The notes: generated from the sequence alone by a model not told the origin. Shown: positions 24,852 through 33,930, counted from the first letter of the stretch. The stretch is 64,000 nucleotides of DNA from JACCYJ01 sp038198775 (GCA_038198775.1 JBBPZV010000044.1:247105-311104); one strand, 5' to 3'. A program made the numbers and translations.

Positions 24852-25847
24852 GTGTCCAGCCGCAGCAAACCCGGCCACCGGGGGGCCCAGCTGCACATCG
24901 TCACCGGCAAGGGGGGAACCGGCAAGACGACGCTGGCGGGGGCACTCGCCCTGGCGGTGGCGTGCACGGGCAAGCGGGTGCTGCTCTGCGAGGTGGAGGG
25001 GCGCCAGGGCATCGCCGCGCTTTTCGACGTCGCCGCACTGTCGTACCAAGAGCACCCGGTTGCCGTCACGCCGCACGGGGGTGAGGTGTTCGCGCTGGCG
25101 ATCGACGCCGAGGCGGCGCTGAAGGAGTACCTCGAGATGTACTACCGGCTCGGCCGCGCCGGGAGGGCCCTGGACCGGTTCGGCGTGGTCGACTTCGCGA
25201 CCACGATCGCCCCGGGACTGCGGGACGTCTTGTTGACCGGCAAGGTGTACGAGGCGGCCCGCCGGCGCCGTCTGGATGGCGGGCCGGCGTACGAGGCGAT
25301 CGTGCTGGACGCGCCGCCGACGGGGCGGATCGCCCGCTTCCTCAACGTCAACGCCGAGGTGGCCGGGCTGGCCCGGGTGGGGCCGATCCGCGCCCAGGCG
25401 GACGCGATCATGGCGCTGCTGCGCTCGCCCCGGACGTCGGTGCACCTGGTGACGGTGCTCGAGGAGATGCCCGTGCAGGAGACTCTCGATGCGATCACCG
25501 AGCTGCGGCGAGCCGACCTGCCGGTCGGCCGCGTGCTGGTCAACCTGGTGCGAAGCTCGCCCTTGGCTCGGGCCGACCGGGCCGGTCCAGGGATGGGTCA
25601 GCTCGACGTGGGCGCGGTCGAGGAGCTGCTGCACAAATCCGGCGTCGACGCCACACCGCAACTCGCCGAGAAGCTGCTGGCCGAAGGATTCGACCATGTT
25701 GAGCGGTTGGAGCTGCAAGCTGACCAGCGGGCGGTCCTGGCCAGGACGAAGCGGCCGGTCACCGAGCTGCCCTTCCTGGCCGACGGTATCGACCTCGGCG
25801 CCCTCCACGACCTCGCCGAGACGCTGACCGCCTCCGGGTTGACGTGA
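24852..25847 (+). CDS. ArsA/Get3-family ATPase, subunit 1 (Rv3679-like)
   Basis: 331 residues from GTG 24852. Deviant Walker A GKGGTGKTTL (19-28) carries both signature lysines, and switch-like DAPPTGRIARFL follows. M. tuberculosis Rv3679 and Rv3680 form a heteromeric Get3-like anion-transporting ATPase pair, and this gene and the next are orthologous in order. No arsenite-binding Cys triad is apparent. The end overlaps the partner gene by GTGA. TAGGTT lies 6 nt before the start, suggesting its own promoter. Confidence 0.88.
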   Translation: MSSRSKPGHRGAQLHIVTGKGGTGKTTLAGALALAVACTGKRVLLCEVEGRQGIAALFDVAALSYQEHPVAVTPHGGEVFALAIDAEAALKEYLEMYYRLGRAGRALDRFGVVDFATTIAPGLRDVLLTGKVYEAARRRRLDGGPAYEAIVLDAPPTGRIARFLNVNAEVAGLARVGPIRAQADAIMALLRSPRTSVHLVTVLEEMPVQETLDAITELRRADLPVGRVLVNLVRSSPLARADRAGPGMGQLDVGAVEELLHKSGVDATPQLAEKLLAEGFDHVERLELQADQRAVLARTKRPVTELPFLADGIDLGALHDLAETLTASGLT

Positions 25848-27028
25848 CGGGGGGTCGCCGGCGCCCGCCCGCACCGCGCGTGGTTCCACCACTCGGAGCT
25901 CCGGGTCCGCCCGCGCAGCTGGACGTTGACGTGCTGCTGGACGATCCCGCCACCGAGATCCTCGTCTGCTGCGGCGCCGGGGGGGTAGGCAAGACGACCT
26001 CGGCCGCGGCCCTGGGGCTGCGCGCGGCCGAACGAGGCCGGCGGGTGTGCGTCCTGACGATCGACCCGGCCCGCCGGCTCGCCTCGTCGCTCGGGCTCGG
26101 TGAGCTCGACAACAACCCGCGACCGGTCGACGGGGCCCGGGGGCGCCTCGACGCGATGATGCTGGACATGAAGCGGACCTTCGACGAGGTGGTCGAGGCG
26201 CACGCCAACCCCGACAAGGCCCAGCAGATCCTGACCAACCCGTTCTATGTGGCCCTGTCGAGCAGCTTCGCCGGCACCCAGGAGTACATGGCGATGGAGA
26301 AGCTCGGTCAGCTGCATGCCGAGTCCGCCCGGACCTCCCGCTGGGACCTCATCGTGGTGGACACCCCGCCGTCGCGCTCGGCCCTAGACTTCCTCGACGC
26401 ACCCGAGCGGTTGTCCTCCCTTCTCGACGGCCGCTTCCTCAAGCTGCTCACCGCCCCTGCCCGCGGCCCCGCCCGGTTCTTGTCCGCCGGGCTGGGCCTC
26501 CTCACGAGCACCGTCACCAAGGTTCTGGGAGCTCACGTGCTGAGCGACGTGCAGACGTTCGTCTCCGCCTTCGACACCCTCTTCGGCGGCTTCCGGCAGC
26601 GGGCCGAGCGGACGTACGCCCTGCTGCAGGCCCGCGGCACCGCCTTCGTCGTGGTCGCCTCGCCGGAAAGGGATGCGTTGCGGGAGGCGGCGTACTTCGT
26701 GGAGCGGCTGAGCCACGACCAGATGCCGCTGGCCGGTCTGGTCGTCAACCGCGTTAGCCAGCCGCGGGCGTCCTCCCTGTCTGCGGAGGAGGCGCTGGCG
26801 GCAGCGGCCCGGCTCGACCGCGGCGACCCGGCGCAGTCGAGCGTCGCGGCGCTGTTGCATCTGCATGCGGACCGGATGCGGCTGCAGGCGCGCGAGGCGC
26901 GGCTGCAGCGGCGGTTTGCGGCGGCCCACCCGAACGTTCGCACGGTGGCGGTTCCCGCCCTGCCCAGCGACGTGCACGACCTCGACGGGCTCCGCCAGGT
27001 CGGTGAGCTGCTCGCCGACTGTTCGTGA
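25844..27028 (+). CDS. ArsA/Get3-family ATPase, subunit 2 (Rv3680-like)
   Basis: 394 residues. A Pro-rich N-terminal extension precedes GAGGVGKTT (44-52); the first signature lysine of the deviant Walker A is replaced by Ala, while K50 remains. Downstream are VLTIDPARRLA and VVDTPPSRSALDFL. The paired subunit keeps both lysines, so the heterodimer may have one full and one modified site. Coupled to the previous gene by a GTGA overlap and followed by two hairpins. Role probably in membrane-protein targeting or stress resistance (inferred). Confidence 0.88.
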   Translation: MTGGRRRPPAPRVVPPLGAPGPPAQLDVDVLLDDPATEILVCCGAGGVGKTTSAAALGLRAAERGRRVCVLTIDPARRLASSLGLGELDNNPRPVDGARGRLDAMMLDMKRTFDEVVEAHANPDKAQQILTNPFYVALSSSFAGTQEYMAMEKLGQLHAESARTSRWDLIVVDTPPSRSALDFLDAPERLSSLLDGRFLKLLTAPARGPARFLSAGLGLLTSTVTKVLGAHVLSDVQTFVSAFDTLFGGFRQRAERTYALLQARGTAFVVVASPERDALREAAYFVERLSHDQMPLAGLVVNRVSQPRASSLSAEEALAAAARLDRGDPAQSSVAALLHLHADRMRLQAREARLQRRFAAAHPNVRTVAVPALPSDVHDLDGLRQVGELLADCS

Positions 27029-27032
27029 CACG

Positions 27033-27064
27033 GACAGGGGCGGAGCCCATGGCCCGCCCCTGTC
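27033..27064. terminator. Hairpin terminator after the ATPase pair
   Basis: An 11-bp perfect stem (27033-27043 with 27054-27064) around a 10-nt loop, 5 bp after the stop codon. No T run. A second short C6/G6 hairpin lies at 27069-27087. It separates the ATPase operon from convergent whiB4. Confidence 0.75.
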
Positions 27065-27183
27065 ACTGCCCCCCGGTCTGAGGGGGGATCGCTCCCCCGC
27101 CGCGACCCCCTCACCGAACTTGGACGCGGTCCGGCCGTGATCGGTTGCCCGGCGGGGAAGTTTGGTCGGCGGTGCCGAGCCGC

Positions 27184-27483
27184 TCAGCCGACGGCCGGCA
27201 CGTACCCGAGGACGTGCTCGGTCTTCGCGGTCTCCAGCAGCGTTCGCCAGGACGTCACGTTGGGGCGACGGCGCAGCAGGGCCCGCCGCTCCCGCTCGGT
27301 CATGCCGCCCCAGACGCCCCACTCGATCTCGTTGTCGAGGGCCTCGGCCAGGCACTCGGTGCGAACCGGGCACCCGGAGCACAACTGCTTGGCCCGGTTC
27401 TGCTCGGCGCCGCGCACGAACAGTGCGTCCGGGCTCACCGCCCGGCACAGGGCCGATGCGGTCCAGTCCTCACTCCAGCTCAT
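27184..27483 (-). CDS. whiB4: WhiB-family Fe-S regulator (WhiB4-like)
   Basis: 99 residues from ATG 27483, with GGAAGG 7 nt upstream. Cluster ligands C13, C35, C38 and C44 are in the C-x21-C-x2-C-x5-C spacing, followed by the turn GVWGG (56-60) and a basic C-terminal helix ERRALLRRRP. This is a redox/NO-sensing [4Fe-4S] protein that binds sigma factor or DNA. Placement beside the ATPase pair and ponA2 matches Rv3681c (whiB4), an oxidative-stress regulator in mycobacteria. Confidence 0.92.
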   Translation of the reverse strand: MSWSEDWTASALCRAVSPDALFVRGAEQNRAKQLCSGCPVRTECLAEALDNEIEWGVWGGMTERERRALLRRRPNVTSWRTLLETAKTEHVLGYVPAVG

Positions 27484-27512
27484 GTGTGGTGCCTTCCCGA
27501 GAAACGATCGGC

Positions 27513-27527
27513 GTGGATCGCATCCAC
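27513..27527. promoter_or_regulatory. Palindrome in the whiB4/ponA2 divergent region
   Basis: A perfect 6-bp inverted repeat, GTGGAT-CGC-ATCCAC, 30 bp upstream of the whiB4 start. It could be an operator or a short leader hairpin of whiB4. No regulator can be assigned. Confidence 0.4.
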
Positions 27528-27699
27528 AAGACGTCGGTTGTCGTCGTAGGAAAAACGGTAGGTTCCACAGGGTTACTCCCGGCAGGGCCCGGTTGGTCAT
27601 TTCCCATAGTCCGTTCGGGCCATAGCCGCACCGGGATTGGTACTTATCGTAGAAGTCTTGCTACAGAGCGTAGCAGAGGCTCTTTTGCGGCAGCCCGCG

Positions 27700-27705
27700 T
27701 ACTCT
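27700..27705 (+). promoter_or_regulatory. -10 element TACTCT before ponA2
   Basis: TACTCT ends 7 nt before ATG 27713. The other ATG (27707) is only 1 nt away from it, so the element favours the downstream start. Confidence 0.5.
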
Positions 27706-27712
27706 GATGGGC

Positions 27713-30193
27713 ATGTCAGGTGGTGCCTTGCCCGATCGCCGCGAGCGTGGCGCCGTCGGGCGGACGTTGCTGAGCATGGTGATCACCAGCGCTCTCTGCG
27801 GAGTGCTCGTCGCCGGGCTGCTGCTCCCGGTCGCGGGCCTGATCGGCGCCACCTCCCGCAGCCTCTCCGACGCCCTGCAGCAGCTGCCGCTGGCACTGCA
27901 GGCACAGCCGCTTCCGCAGCGCACCACGGTGCTCGACGCCCACGACAACCCGGTGGCGTACTTCTACAAGGAGAACCGACACGACGTCGCCCTCTTTGAT
28001 GTCGCACCGGTGATGCGGCGAGCGATCATCGCGATCGAGGACTCCCGCTTCTACGAGCACGGTGCCATCGACGTCAAGGGCACGCTCCGCGCGTTGGTCA
28101 ACAACGTCGCCGACGGCTCGACCCAGGGTGGGTCCTCGATCACCCAGCAGCTGGTGAAGATGACGCTGCTCGAGCAGGCGAAGACCAACGCCGAACGCCG
28201 TGCGGCAACCGAGCAGACCTTCGCCCGCAAGCTGCGTGAGCTGAAGTACGCGATGGCCTACGAGCAGTCCCATACCAAGAACGAGATCCTGCACAACTAC
28301 CTCAACACCGCCTACTTCGGTGACGGCGCCTACGGCATCTCGGCGGCCGCACAGCACTACTTCTCGGTCGCCCCCTCGCAACTCGACCTGCGCCAGGCCG
28401 CGCTGTTGGCCGGGCTGGTCAAGAACCCATACGGCTACAGCCCGACCATCAACCCCCAACAGGCGCTGGACCGTCGCAACACCGTGCTGATGCGCATGTC
28501 CGACCTCGGATACGTCCCGGCCCACCGCGCCGCAAGGAACGAGAAGACCCACCTCGGGCTGGACGTCACCACGATGGACAACGGCTGCGTCAGCACCGTC
28601 GCGCCGTTCTTCTGCGACTACGTCCGGCGCTGGTTGCTGGAGTCGAAGCTGCTCGGGGACACCCTCGTGGAGCGACAGAACGCCCTGCTCACCGGCGGTC
28701 TCACCATCAAGACGACGCTCCACGTGCGGATGCAGAAGGCCGCCGACGCGGCCGTCCGCAGCCACGTCTATCCCACCGACCAGGCGATCGGGGCGCTGGC
28801 GCTGGTGCAGCCCGGCACCGGCCGCGTGCTTGGCCTGGCCCAGTCGCGTCCCATGGGCAAGCAGCGCGGGGAGACGTACCTGAACTACACGGTGCCACCG
28901 AGGTACGGCGACGGTCGCGGCTTCCAGGCCGGGTCGACGTTCAAGGCGTTCGTACTCGCCACCGCGCTCAAGGAGGGCTACTCACCGACGCTGACGAAGT
29001 TCTTTGCGCCGGCGACCATGGTGATGCCCCAAGGGGCGTACAAGACCTGTGACGGCTACAGCCCGAGAGCGTGGACCGTGTCGAGCTCCACGGTCTCCGG
29101 CTACTCCATGGACATGTACGTGGGCACCCAGAAGTCGGTGAACACCTACTACTCGCAGCTGGAGAGGCTCGCTGGGCTGTGCCAGTCGGTGAAAATGGCC
29201 CGCTCCCTGGGAGTGCACGTTCCGACGACCGACGAGGTGGGACCGTTCACGCTCGGTGTCACCGACGTCAGCCCACTCGACATGGCGTCGGCGTACGCGA
29301 CCTTCGCAGCCCGGGGCTCCTACTGCAGGCCGCACCCCGTGCGTGCCGTCCTGGACGCCTCCGGCCAGCTGATCGGCCGGGTCCCGAGCAACTGCACGCA
29401 AGTCTTCCGGCCGTTGGTCGCCGACACGGTCAACAACATCCTGAAGGGGGTCCAGCAGCCGGGTGGCTTCGGCTACGACCTGGGGCACTCGGGGCTGAAG
29501 ATCCCCTCCGCGGCGAAGACCGGGACGATCTCCGGCAACAAGGCCGTCTGGTACATGGGGTACACCCCCGACCTGGTGACCGCGGCGATGATCGCCGGTG
29601 CGAACCAGAAGGGACAACCGATCACCCTCAACGGCCAGACCGTAGGCGGCACGTTGATCCGTGAAGCGTCCGGCAGCGGCGTGGCGGCGCCGATGTGGAA
29701 GGCCGCCATGGGCAAGATCCAGAACTGGCTTCCCGGGAACAGGTTCCACAAGCCCGACCTGAAGAAGTTCAAGAGCGGCAACGGCACCGTTCCCACGGTG
29801 GCCGGCAAGAGCGTGCAGCGGGCGAGCGCCATCTTGAGCCGGGCCGGCTATGTGCCGACGATCTCACCGTCGTCGGTGAGCAGCAGCTACGCCGCCGGAT
29901 CGGTGGCGTACACCTCACCCCCGGCCGGCGCCCAGTTGCCCAAGGGCCAGACCGTCACGATCTACCCCTCTTCGGGCTACACCCCGCCGCCGACGACAGC
30001 GCCACCGCCGCCGACGACCGCACCACCACCGTCACCGTCTCCTCCGCCGTCCCCCTCGCCGAAGCCGTCACCGTCCCCAAAGCCGTCCCCCTCGCCGAAG
30101 CCGTCACCGTCCCCAAAGCCGTCCCCCAAGCCGTCGCCTTCACCGTCGCCCAAGCCGAGCCCAGGTGGCGGTGGTGGGGGTGGCGGCGGGTGA
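27713..30193 (+). CDS. ponA2: Bifunctional class A penicillin-binding protein with PASTA domain
   Basis: 826 residues. A cytoplasmic N-terminus and one membrane helix (about 20-45) are followed by a glycosyltransferase-51 domain with catalytic Glu in EDSRFYEHGAID and GGSSITQQLVK. The transpeptidase domain has S408-T-F-K411, SVN near 475 and KTGT near 602. One PASTA domain (about 683-750) precedes a Pro/Ser/Lys repeat tail and poly-Gly. It polymerises and cross-links peptidoglycan outside the membrane. Position matches Rv3682 (PonA2). Confidence 0.95.
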   Translation: MSGGALPDRRERGAVGRTLLSMVITSALCGVLVAGLLLPVAGLIGATSRSLSDALQQLPLALQAQPLPQRTTVLDAHDNPVAYFYKENRHDVALFDVAPVMRRAIIAIEDSRFYEHGAIDVKGTLRALVNNVADGSTQGGSSITQQLVKMTLLEQAKTNAERRAATEQTFARKLRELKYAMAYEQSHTKNEILHNYLNTAYFGDGAYGISAAAQHYFSVAPSQLDLRQAALLAGLVKNPYGYSPTINPQQALDRRNTVLMRMSDLGYVPAHRAARNEKTHLGLDVTTMDNGCVSTVAPFFCDYVRRWLLESKLLGDTLVERQNALLTGGLTIKTTLHVRMQKAADAAVRSHVYPTDQAIGALALVQPGTGRVLGLAQSRPMGKQRGETYLNYTVPPRYGDGRGFQAGSTFKAFVLATALKEGYSPTLTKFFAPATMVMPQGAYKTCDGYSPRAWTVSSSTVSGYSMDMYVGTQKSVNTYYSQLERLAGLCQSVKMARSLGVHVPTTDEVGPFTLGVTDVSPLDMASAYATFAARGSYCRPHPVRAVLDASGQLIGRVPSNCTQVFRPLVADTVNNILKGVQQPGGFGYDLGHSGLKIPSAAKTGTISGNKAVWYMGYTPDLVTAAMIAGANQKGQPITLNGQTVGGTLIREASGSGVAAPMWKAAMGKIQNWLPGNRFHKPDLKKFKSGNGTVPTVAGKSVQRASAILSRAGYVPTISPSSVSSSYAAGSVAYTSPPAGAQLPKGQTVTIYPSSGYTPPPTTAPPPPTTAPPPSPSPPPSPSPKPSPSPKPSPSPKPSPSPKPSPKPSPSPSPKPSPGGGGGGGGG
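30047..30118 (+). repeat. Tandem 36-bp repeat in the ponA2 tail
   Basis: Two exact 36-bp copies (30047-30082 and 30083-30118) encode alternating PSPSPKPS units, followed by degenerate copies to about 30165. The array is in frame, so copy-number change would alter only the length of the extracellular Pro-rich tail. Confidence 0.85.
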
Positions 30194-30202
30194 TCGCTGC
30201 GG

Positions 30203-30664
30203 TCAGGCGCCCAGCTGCCGTCTGACCTCGGCTGCTACCGCGCTGCCGTCGGCCCGGGCCCGGGTCCGCGGGGTGACGGCTCCCATGACGCGGCCCATCG
30301 CCCGCATCCCGTCGGCGGAAGCGCCGGTCGACGCGATGGCGTCGGCGACGATCGAGCAAAGCTCGTCGGCGCTGAACGGCTCGGGAAGGTAGTCGGCCAG
30401 GATCTGCTCCTCGGCACGTTCCTTGTCCGCCAGCTCCTGCCGGCCCGCGGCTGCGAACGCCGCCGCGGACTCTCGCCGCTTCTTGGACTCCGAGACGATG
30501 ATCGAGGTCACCTCGTCGTCGGTGAGGACTCGGGCCTGCTTGCCCGCCACCTCGGCGTTGGTGACGGCGGCGAGCGTCATCCGCAGCGTCGACGCCCGCA
30601 ACTCCTCGCGGCTCTTGATCGCGGCGGTCAGGTCGGCGCGCAGCCGCTGCTTGAGCTCTGGCAC
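30203..30664 (-). CDS. GatB/YqeY domain protein
   Basis: 153 residues from GTG 30664. The YqeY fold is seen in LKQRLRADLTAAIKSRE, LRMTLAAVTNAEV and the C-terminal RAMGRVMGAVTPRTRARADGS, the GatB-tail tRNA-amidotransferase-like segment. YqeY proteins may bind tRNA or assist amidation, but the precise role is unproven. The start is 37 bp from the divergent metallophosphoesterase. CACACT lies 6 nt before the start, a weak -10. Confidence 0.85.
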   Translation of the reverse strand: MPELKQRLRADLTAAIKSREELRASTLRMTLAAVTNAEVAGKQARVLTDDEVTSIIVSESKKRRESAAAFAAAGRQELADKERAEEQILADYLPEPFSADELCSIVADAIASTGASADGMRAMGRVMGAVTPRTRARADGSAVAAEVRRQLGA

Positions 30665-30701
30665 GGTGCCAGTGTGGCAGGTGATGTGACAGCCTGAGCC
30701 G

Positions 30702-31634
30702 GTGCGACGCCTCGCCTCGACACTGCTCGGGCTGTCCGCTGCCGGTGTCGCCGGTACGGCGTACTCCGCGGGCTACGAACGACTGGCCTTCGCCCTGCGG
30801 CTTGTCGACGTCCCCTGCCTGCCTGCCGGCTCCCCCCTGCTGCGGTTCCTGCACATCTCCGACGTCCACATGACCCCCCGCCAGGGCCGCAAGCAGACCT
30901 GGATCCGCCATCTCGCCGGTCTCGAACCGGACCTCGTCGTCACCACCGGGGACAACCTTGCGCACCCTCGAGCGGTGGCAGCGGTGCTTGCCGCGTACCA
31001 CGACCTGCTCGACCTGCCGGGCGTTTTCGTGCTCGGGTCAAACGACTACTACGCCCCGGTGGTGAAGAACCCGGCCCGCTACCTGCTGCCCAGCCGCGGC
31101 GGCCTGCACCCGACCGGGACGAAGTTGTCCTGGGACGCCTTGCGGGACGCGTTTTGTGCACGGGGGTGGCTGGACCTCGACAACCGGCTGGCCGAGCTGA
31201 CGGTGAACGGCGTGCGGCTCGCCTTCGCCGGCACCGACGACCCGCACCTTGGCTATGACGACCTCGCGGCGGTCGCCGGGCCAGCCGACCAAGCGGCGGA
31301 CCTCGCGGTCGGCGTCACCCACGCGCCGTACCTTCGCATCCTCGATCAGTTCACGCGGGACGGCTACCGGCTGATCCTCGCCGGGCACACCCACGGCGGC
31401 CAGCTGCGGCTCCCGGGCTTCGGGGCGCTGGTGACCAACTGCGACCTCGACCGGGGGCGCGCTCGCGGCCTGCACCGGCACCGGGCCGGTGCTCGTACGT
31501 CTTGGCTGCACGTCTCGGCCGGACTCGGCACGTCGCCTTACGCTCCGTTCCGGTTCTGCTGTCGGCCGGAGGTCACGCTGCTCACGCTGCTGCCGGTCGA
31601 CGGCGGTTCGGCCGGCCGAGCCGCACTTGGGTAG
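30702..31634 (+). CDS. Calcineurin-like metallophosphoesterase (Rv3683-like)
   Basis: 310 residues from GTG 30702. An N-terminal hydrophobic segment (about 5-25) may be a signal anchor. Metal ligands are HISDVHMT, VTTGDNLAH, LGSNDYY (a GSND variant of GNH[DE]) and AGHTHGGQLRLP. This is the YkuE/YaeI-like group of membrane-associated phosphodiesterases. It follows ponA2/yqeY in the same order as Rv3683. tRNA-Pro lies 15 bp downstream. Confidence 0.88.
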   Translation: MRRLASTLLGLSAAGVAGTAYSAGYERLAFALRLVDVPCLPAGSPLLRFLHISDVHMTPRQGRKQTWIRHLAGLEPDLVVTTGDNLAHPRAVAAVLAAYHDLLDLPGVFVLGSNDYYAPVVKNPARYLLPSRGGLHPTGTKLSWDALRDAFCARGWLDLDNRLAELTVNGVRLAFAGTDDPHLGYDDLAAVAGPADQAADLAVGVTHAPYLRILDQFTRDGYRLILAGHTHGGQLRLPGFGALVTNCDLDRGRARGLHRHRAGARTSWLHVSAGLGTSPYAPFRFCCRPEVTLLTLLPVDGGSAGRAALG

Positions 31635-31649
31635 ACTCGCGACGCGCTT

Positions 31650-31723
<74 letters not shown>

Positions 31724-31865
31724 CGACCAGAGCCGGGCCGAGACCGCCGTGGACCAGGCCGCAGTTTGACCGTCCATGCCGCGGGCGAACCAGAAGCACC
31801 CGCGCCGGCTCTGAAGGCGGTCGCAGCGGCAACAACTCCGGTGGCCCCCGGCCGTCTGACCGGGT

Positions 31866-32165
31866 TCAGTCGAGGTCGAACGCGGCCCGGATCGCGCCCG
31901 TGAGCTCTAACTCTTGTGCTGGCAGCAGGAAGCCCAGCTGGCGTCCTAGCGCGTTGACGGGCACGGTGACGACGTTGTCACAGCTGACAACGCTCGCGCG
32001 ATCGAGCCCGTTGGTTGGGCCGACCGGCACCTCTGTGGCCAGGCCTCGGATGGTGCCTGTGATGGGTGCGACGGTGACTCGACTCAGGTGTGGGCGCACG
32101 ACCTCACGCGTGAGTATCAGCACCGGTCGCGTCTTGTCGAGCCGAGCGACGTGTATCGGTCGCAT
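31866..32165 (-). CDS. MazF/PemK-family toxin endoribonuclease
   Basis: 99 residues from ATG 32165, whose A is the last base of the antitoxin stop (TGATG). The MazF core is visible: RPIHVARLDKTRPVLIL at the start, VAPITGTIRGLATEVPVG, and LDRASVVSCDNVVTV with the conserved Ser/Asp. MazF toxins cut single-stranded RNA at short motifs. The antitoxin is directly upstream, the normal mazEF order. It is not part of the mycobacterial gene order seen on either side. Confidence 0.88.
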   Translation of the reverse strand: MRPIHVARLDKTRPVLILTREVVRPHLSRVTVAPITGTIRGLATEVPVGPTNGLDRASVVSCDNVVTVPVNALGRQLGFLLPAQELELTGAIRAAFDLD

Positions 32166-32401
32166 CACTCGAGGTCGTCCATCGGCGTGATAGCCGCGAA
32201 CTCGGCGAGGGTGTCCATGTCGGTGTCTCGGCCCGCGCTGGCGAGAATGACTGCGTCTCGCTCGGCGACCTTGCGCCGACGCTCGCGTTCGAGGGCTCGA
32301 GACACTACGGCCGCTCGGCTCGCTGCGTCGCCGCGAATGACGAGGTCGTCGACAAAGGTGACGAGGTCTTCGGGCAGGCGGACGGCGATCTGCTTGCTCA
32401 T
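32165..32401 (-). CDS. Ribbon-helix-helix antitoxin (MazE-type)
   Basis: 78 residues from ATG 32401, with TACCGT 6 nt upstream. The start SKQIAVRLPEDLVTFVDDLV is a ribbon-helix-helix DNA-binding domain, followed by SRAAVVSRALERERRR and an acidic tail likely to bind the toxin. The single-base overlap with the toxin start keeps synthesis coupled, and the antitoxin probably represses the operon. Confidence 0.85.
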   Translation of the reverse strand: MSKQIAVRLPEDLVTFVDDLVIRGDAASRAAVVSRALERERRRKVAERDAVILASAGRDTDMDTLAEFAAITPMDDLE

Positions 32402-32407
32402 ACCAAG

Positions 32408-32413
32408 ACGGTA
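32408..32413 (-). promoter_or_regulatory. -10 element TACCGT before the toxin-antitoxin pair
   Basis: TACCGT on the minus strand, 6 nt before ATG 32401. It is likely the autoregulated promoter of the module. Confidence 0.5.
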
Positions 32414-32478
32414 CCTCGATGGGATGCAGCCGATGGCGGCAGAGGTTCCACGGTGCGAGACGACGTAGCGTCGCCGGC

Positions 32479-33141
32479 TCAGCCGGAAGCTAGAACCTCG
32501 TGCAGGTCGGCGGCCAGCGCCAGCTCCGGCTCGGTTCGCTCCCGCACCTCCTCGACGGACACGCCCGGGGCGGTCTCCACCAGCACCAACCCGTCCGGCG
32601 ACACGTCGATGACCGCCAGGTCGGTGATGATCCGCTGCACCACACCCCTGCCGGTGAACGGCAGCGAGCACTCCCGCACGATCTTGTACGAACCGTCCTT
32701 GGCGACGTGCTCCATCAACACGACGACCTTTTTGGCGCCGTGCACGAGATCCATCGCACCGCCCATGCCCTTGACCATCTTGCCGGGGATCATCCAGTTC
32801 GCGATGTCACCGGTCTCGGAGACCTGCATCGCGCCGAGGATCGCGGCGTCCACCTTGCCGCCCCGGATCATCCCGAAGCTGGTGGCCGAGTCGAAGAACG
32901 ACGCTCCCTTGCGCAGAGTCACGGTCTCCTTGCCCGCGTTGATCAGGTCGGGATCCACGTCGTCGTCGTACGGATAGGCGCCGACACCCAGGATGCCGTT
33001 CTCGGACTGCAGCACGATCTCGACGTCTTCGGGGACGTAGTTGGGCACCAGCGTGGGCAGCCCGATGCCGAGGTTGACGTACGCCCCGTCGCTCAGCTCG
33101 GCGGCGGCACGGGCCGCCATCTGCTCGCGGGTGAGCGCCAT
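32479..33141 (-). CDS. scoB: 3-oxoacid CoA-transferase subunit B
   Basis: 220 residues from ATG 33141, overlapping the subunit A stop as TGATG. The catalytic Glu lies in LQSENGILG, preceded by GIGLPTLV and followed by GGKVDAAILGAMQVSE and NWMIPGKMVKGMGGAMDLV. With subunit A it forms the succinyl-CoA:3-ketoacid (or related) CoA transferase that activates acetoacetate-like acids. Members also act in aromatic catabolism (PcaJ), so the acid substrate is not certain. Cytoplasmic. Confidence 0.9.
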   Translation of the reverse strand: MALTREQMAARAAAELSDGAYVNLGIGLPTLVPNYVPEDVEIVLQSENGILGVGAYPYDDDVDPDLINAGKETVTLRKGASFFDSATSFGMIRGGKVDAAILGAMQVSETGDIANWMIPGKMVKGMGGAMDLVHGAKKVVVLMEHVAKDGSYKIVRECSLPFTGRGVVQRIITDLAVIDVSPDGLVLVETAPGVSVEEVRERTEPELALAADLHEVLASG

Positions 33142-33923
33142 CAGCCCTGCCCTCCTCGGTCTCGTACGGTGCGCCGCTCGATGCGCTTGTCGGCCGCCTG
33201 CTCCGGTGTCAGTGGCACGACTCGCTGCACGAAGATGCCCGGCAGGTGCACCGCGTCGGCGTCGATCTCCCCGGGCTCACGAAGCTCCTCGACCTCCGCG
33301 ATCGTGACCCTCCCGGCCATCGCGCAGAGTGGGTTGAAGTTGCGGGCCGACTCGGAGAACACCAGGTTGCCGTGGCGGTCGCCCCGCCGGGCCCGCACCA
33401 GCGCGAAGTCGGCGCTGATCGACTGCTCCAGCACGAACTCGCGGACCTCGCCGTGCCACTCGAAGTCCCGGGTCTCCTTCGGCGGCGACGCCACCGCGAC
33501 GTCTCCGGCGTCGTCGTACCTCCACGGCAGCCCGCCCTCGGCCACCTGGGTGCCGACGCCGGTGGCGGTATAGAACGCCGGGATGCCGGCGCCGCCGGCG
33601 CGCAACCGCTCGGCGAGCGTGCCCTGCGGTGTCAGCTCGACCTCCAGCTCGCCGGCGAGGTACTGCCGGGCGAACTCCTTGTTCTCCCCAACGTACGAGC
33701 TGACCATGCGCGCGATGCGGTGCTCTCGCAGCAGCAGACCGAGCCCCCAGTCGTCGACGCCACAGTTGTTGGACACCACCTCCAGGTCGGTGACCCCCTT
33801 GTCCAGCAGGGCCGCGATCAGCACGCTGGGAATGCCGCAGAGCCCGAACCCCCCGACCGCGAGCGACGACCCGTCCGCCACGTCGGCGACCGCTTCGGCG
33901 GCGCTTGCCACCACCTTGTCCAT
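33141..33923 (-). CDS. scoA: 3-oxoacid CoA-transferase subunit A
   Basis: 260 residues from ATG 33923, chosen because TAGTGT lies 7 nt upstream. The CoA-binding GGFGLCGIP is at about 24-32, and VSNNCGVDDWGLGLLL follows. GNKVFTES-type positions are here GNLVFSESARNFN. The pair A-B is a two-gene SCOT operon. It would feed acetoacetyl units into acetyl-CoA metabolism and fits a genome with acetate-handling genes, but no other ketone-body gene is adjacent. Confidence 0.9.
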   Translation of the reverse strand: MDKVVASAAEAVADVADGSSLAVGGFGLCGIPSVLIAALLDKGVTDLEVVSNNCGVDDWGLGLLLREHRIARMVSSYVGENKEFARQYLAGELEVELTPQGTLAERLRAGGAGIPAFYTATGVGTQVAEGGLPWRYDDAGDVAVASPPKETRDFEWHGEVREFVLEQSISADFALVRARRGDRHGNLVFSESARNFNPLCAMAGRVTIAEVEELREPGEIDADAVHLPGIFVQRVVPLTPEQAADKRIERRTVRDRGGQG

Positions 33924-33930
33924 GGCCGTG

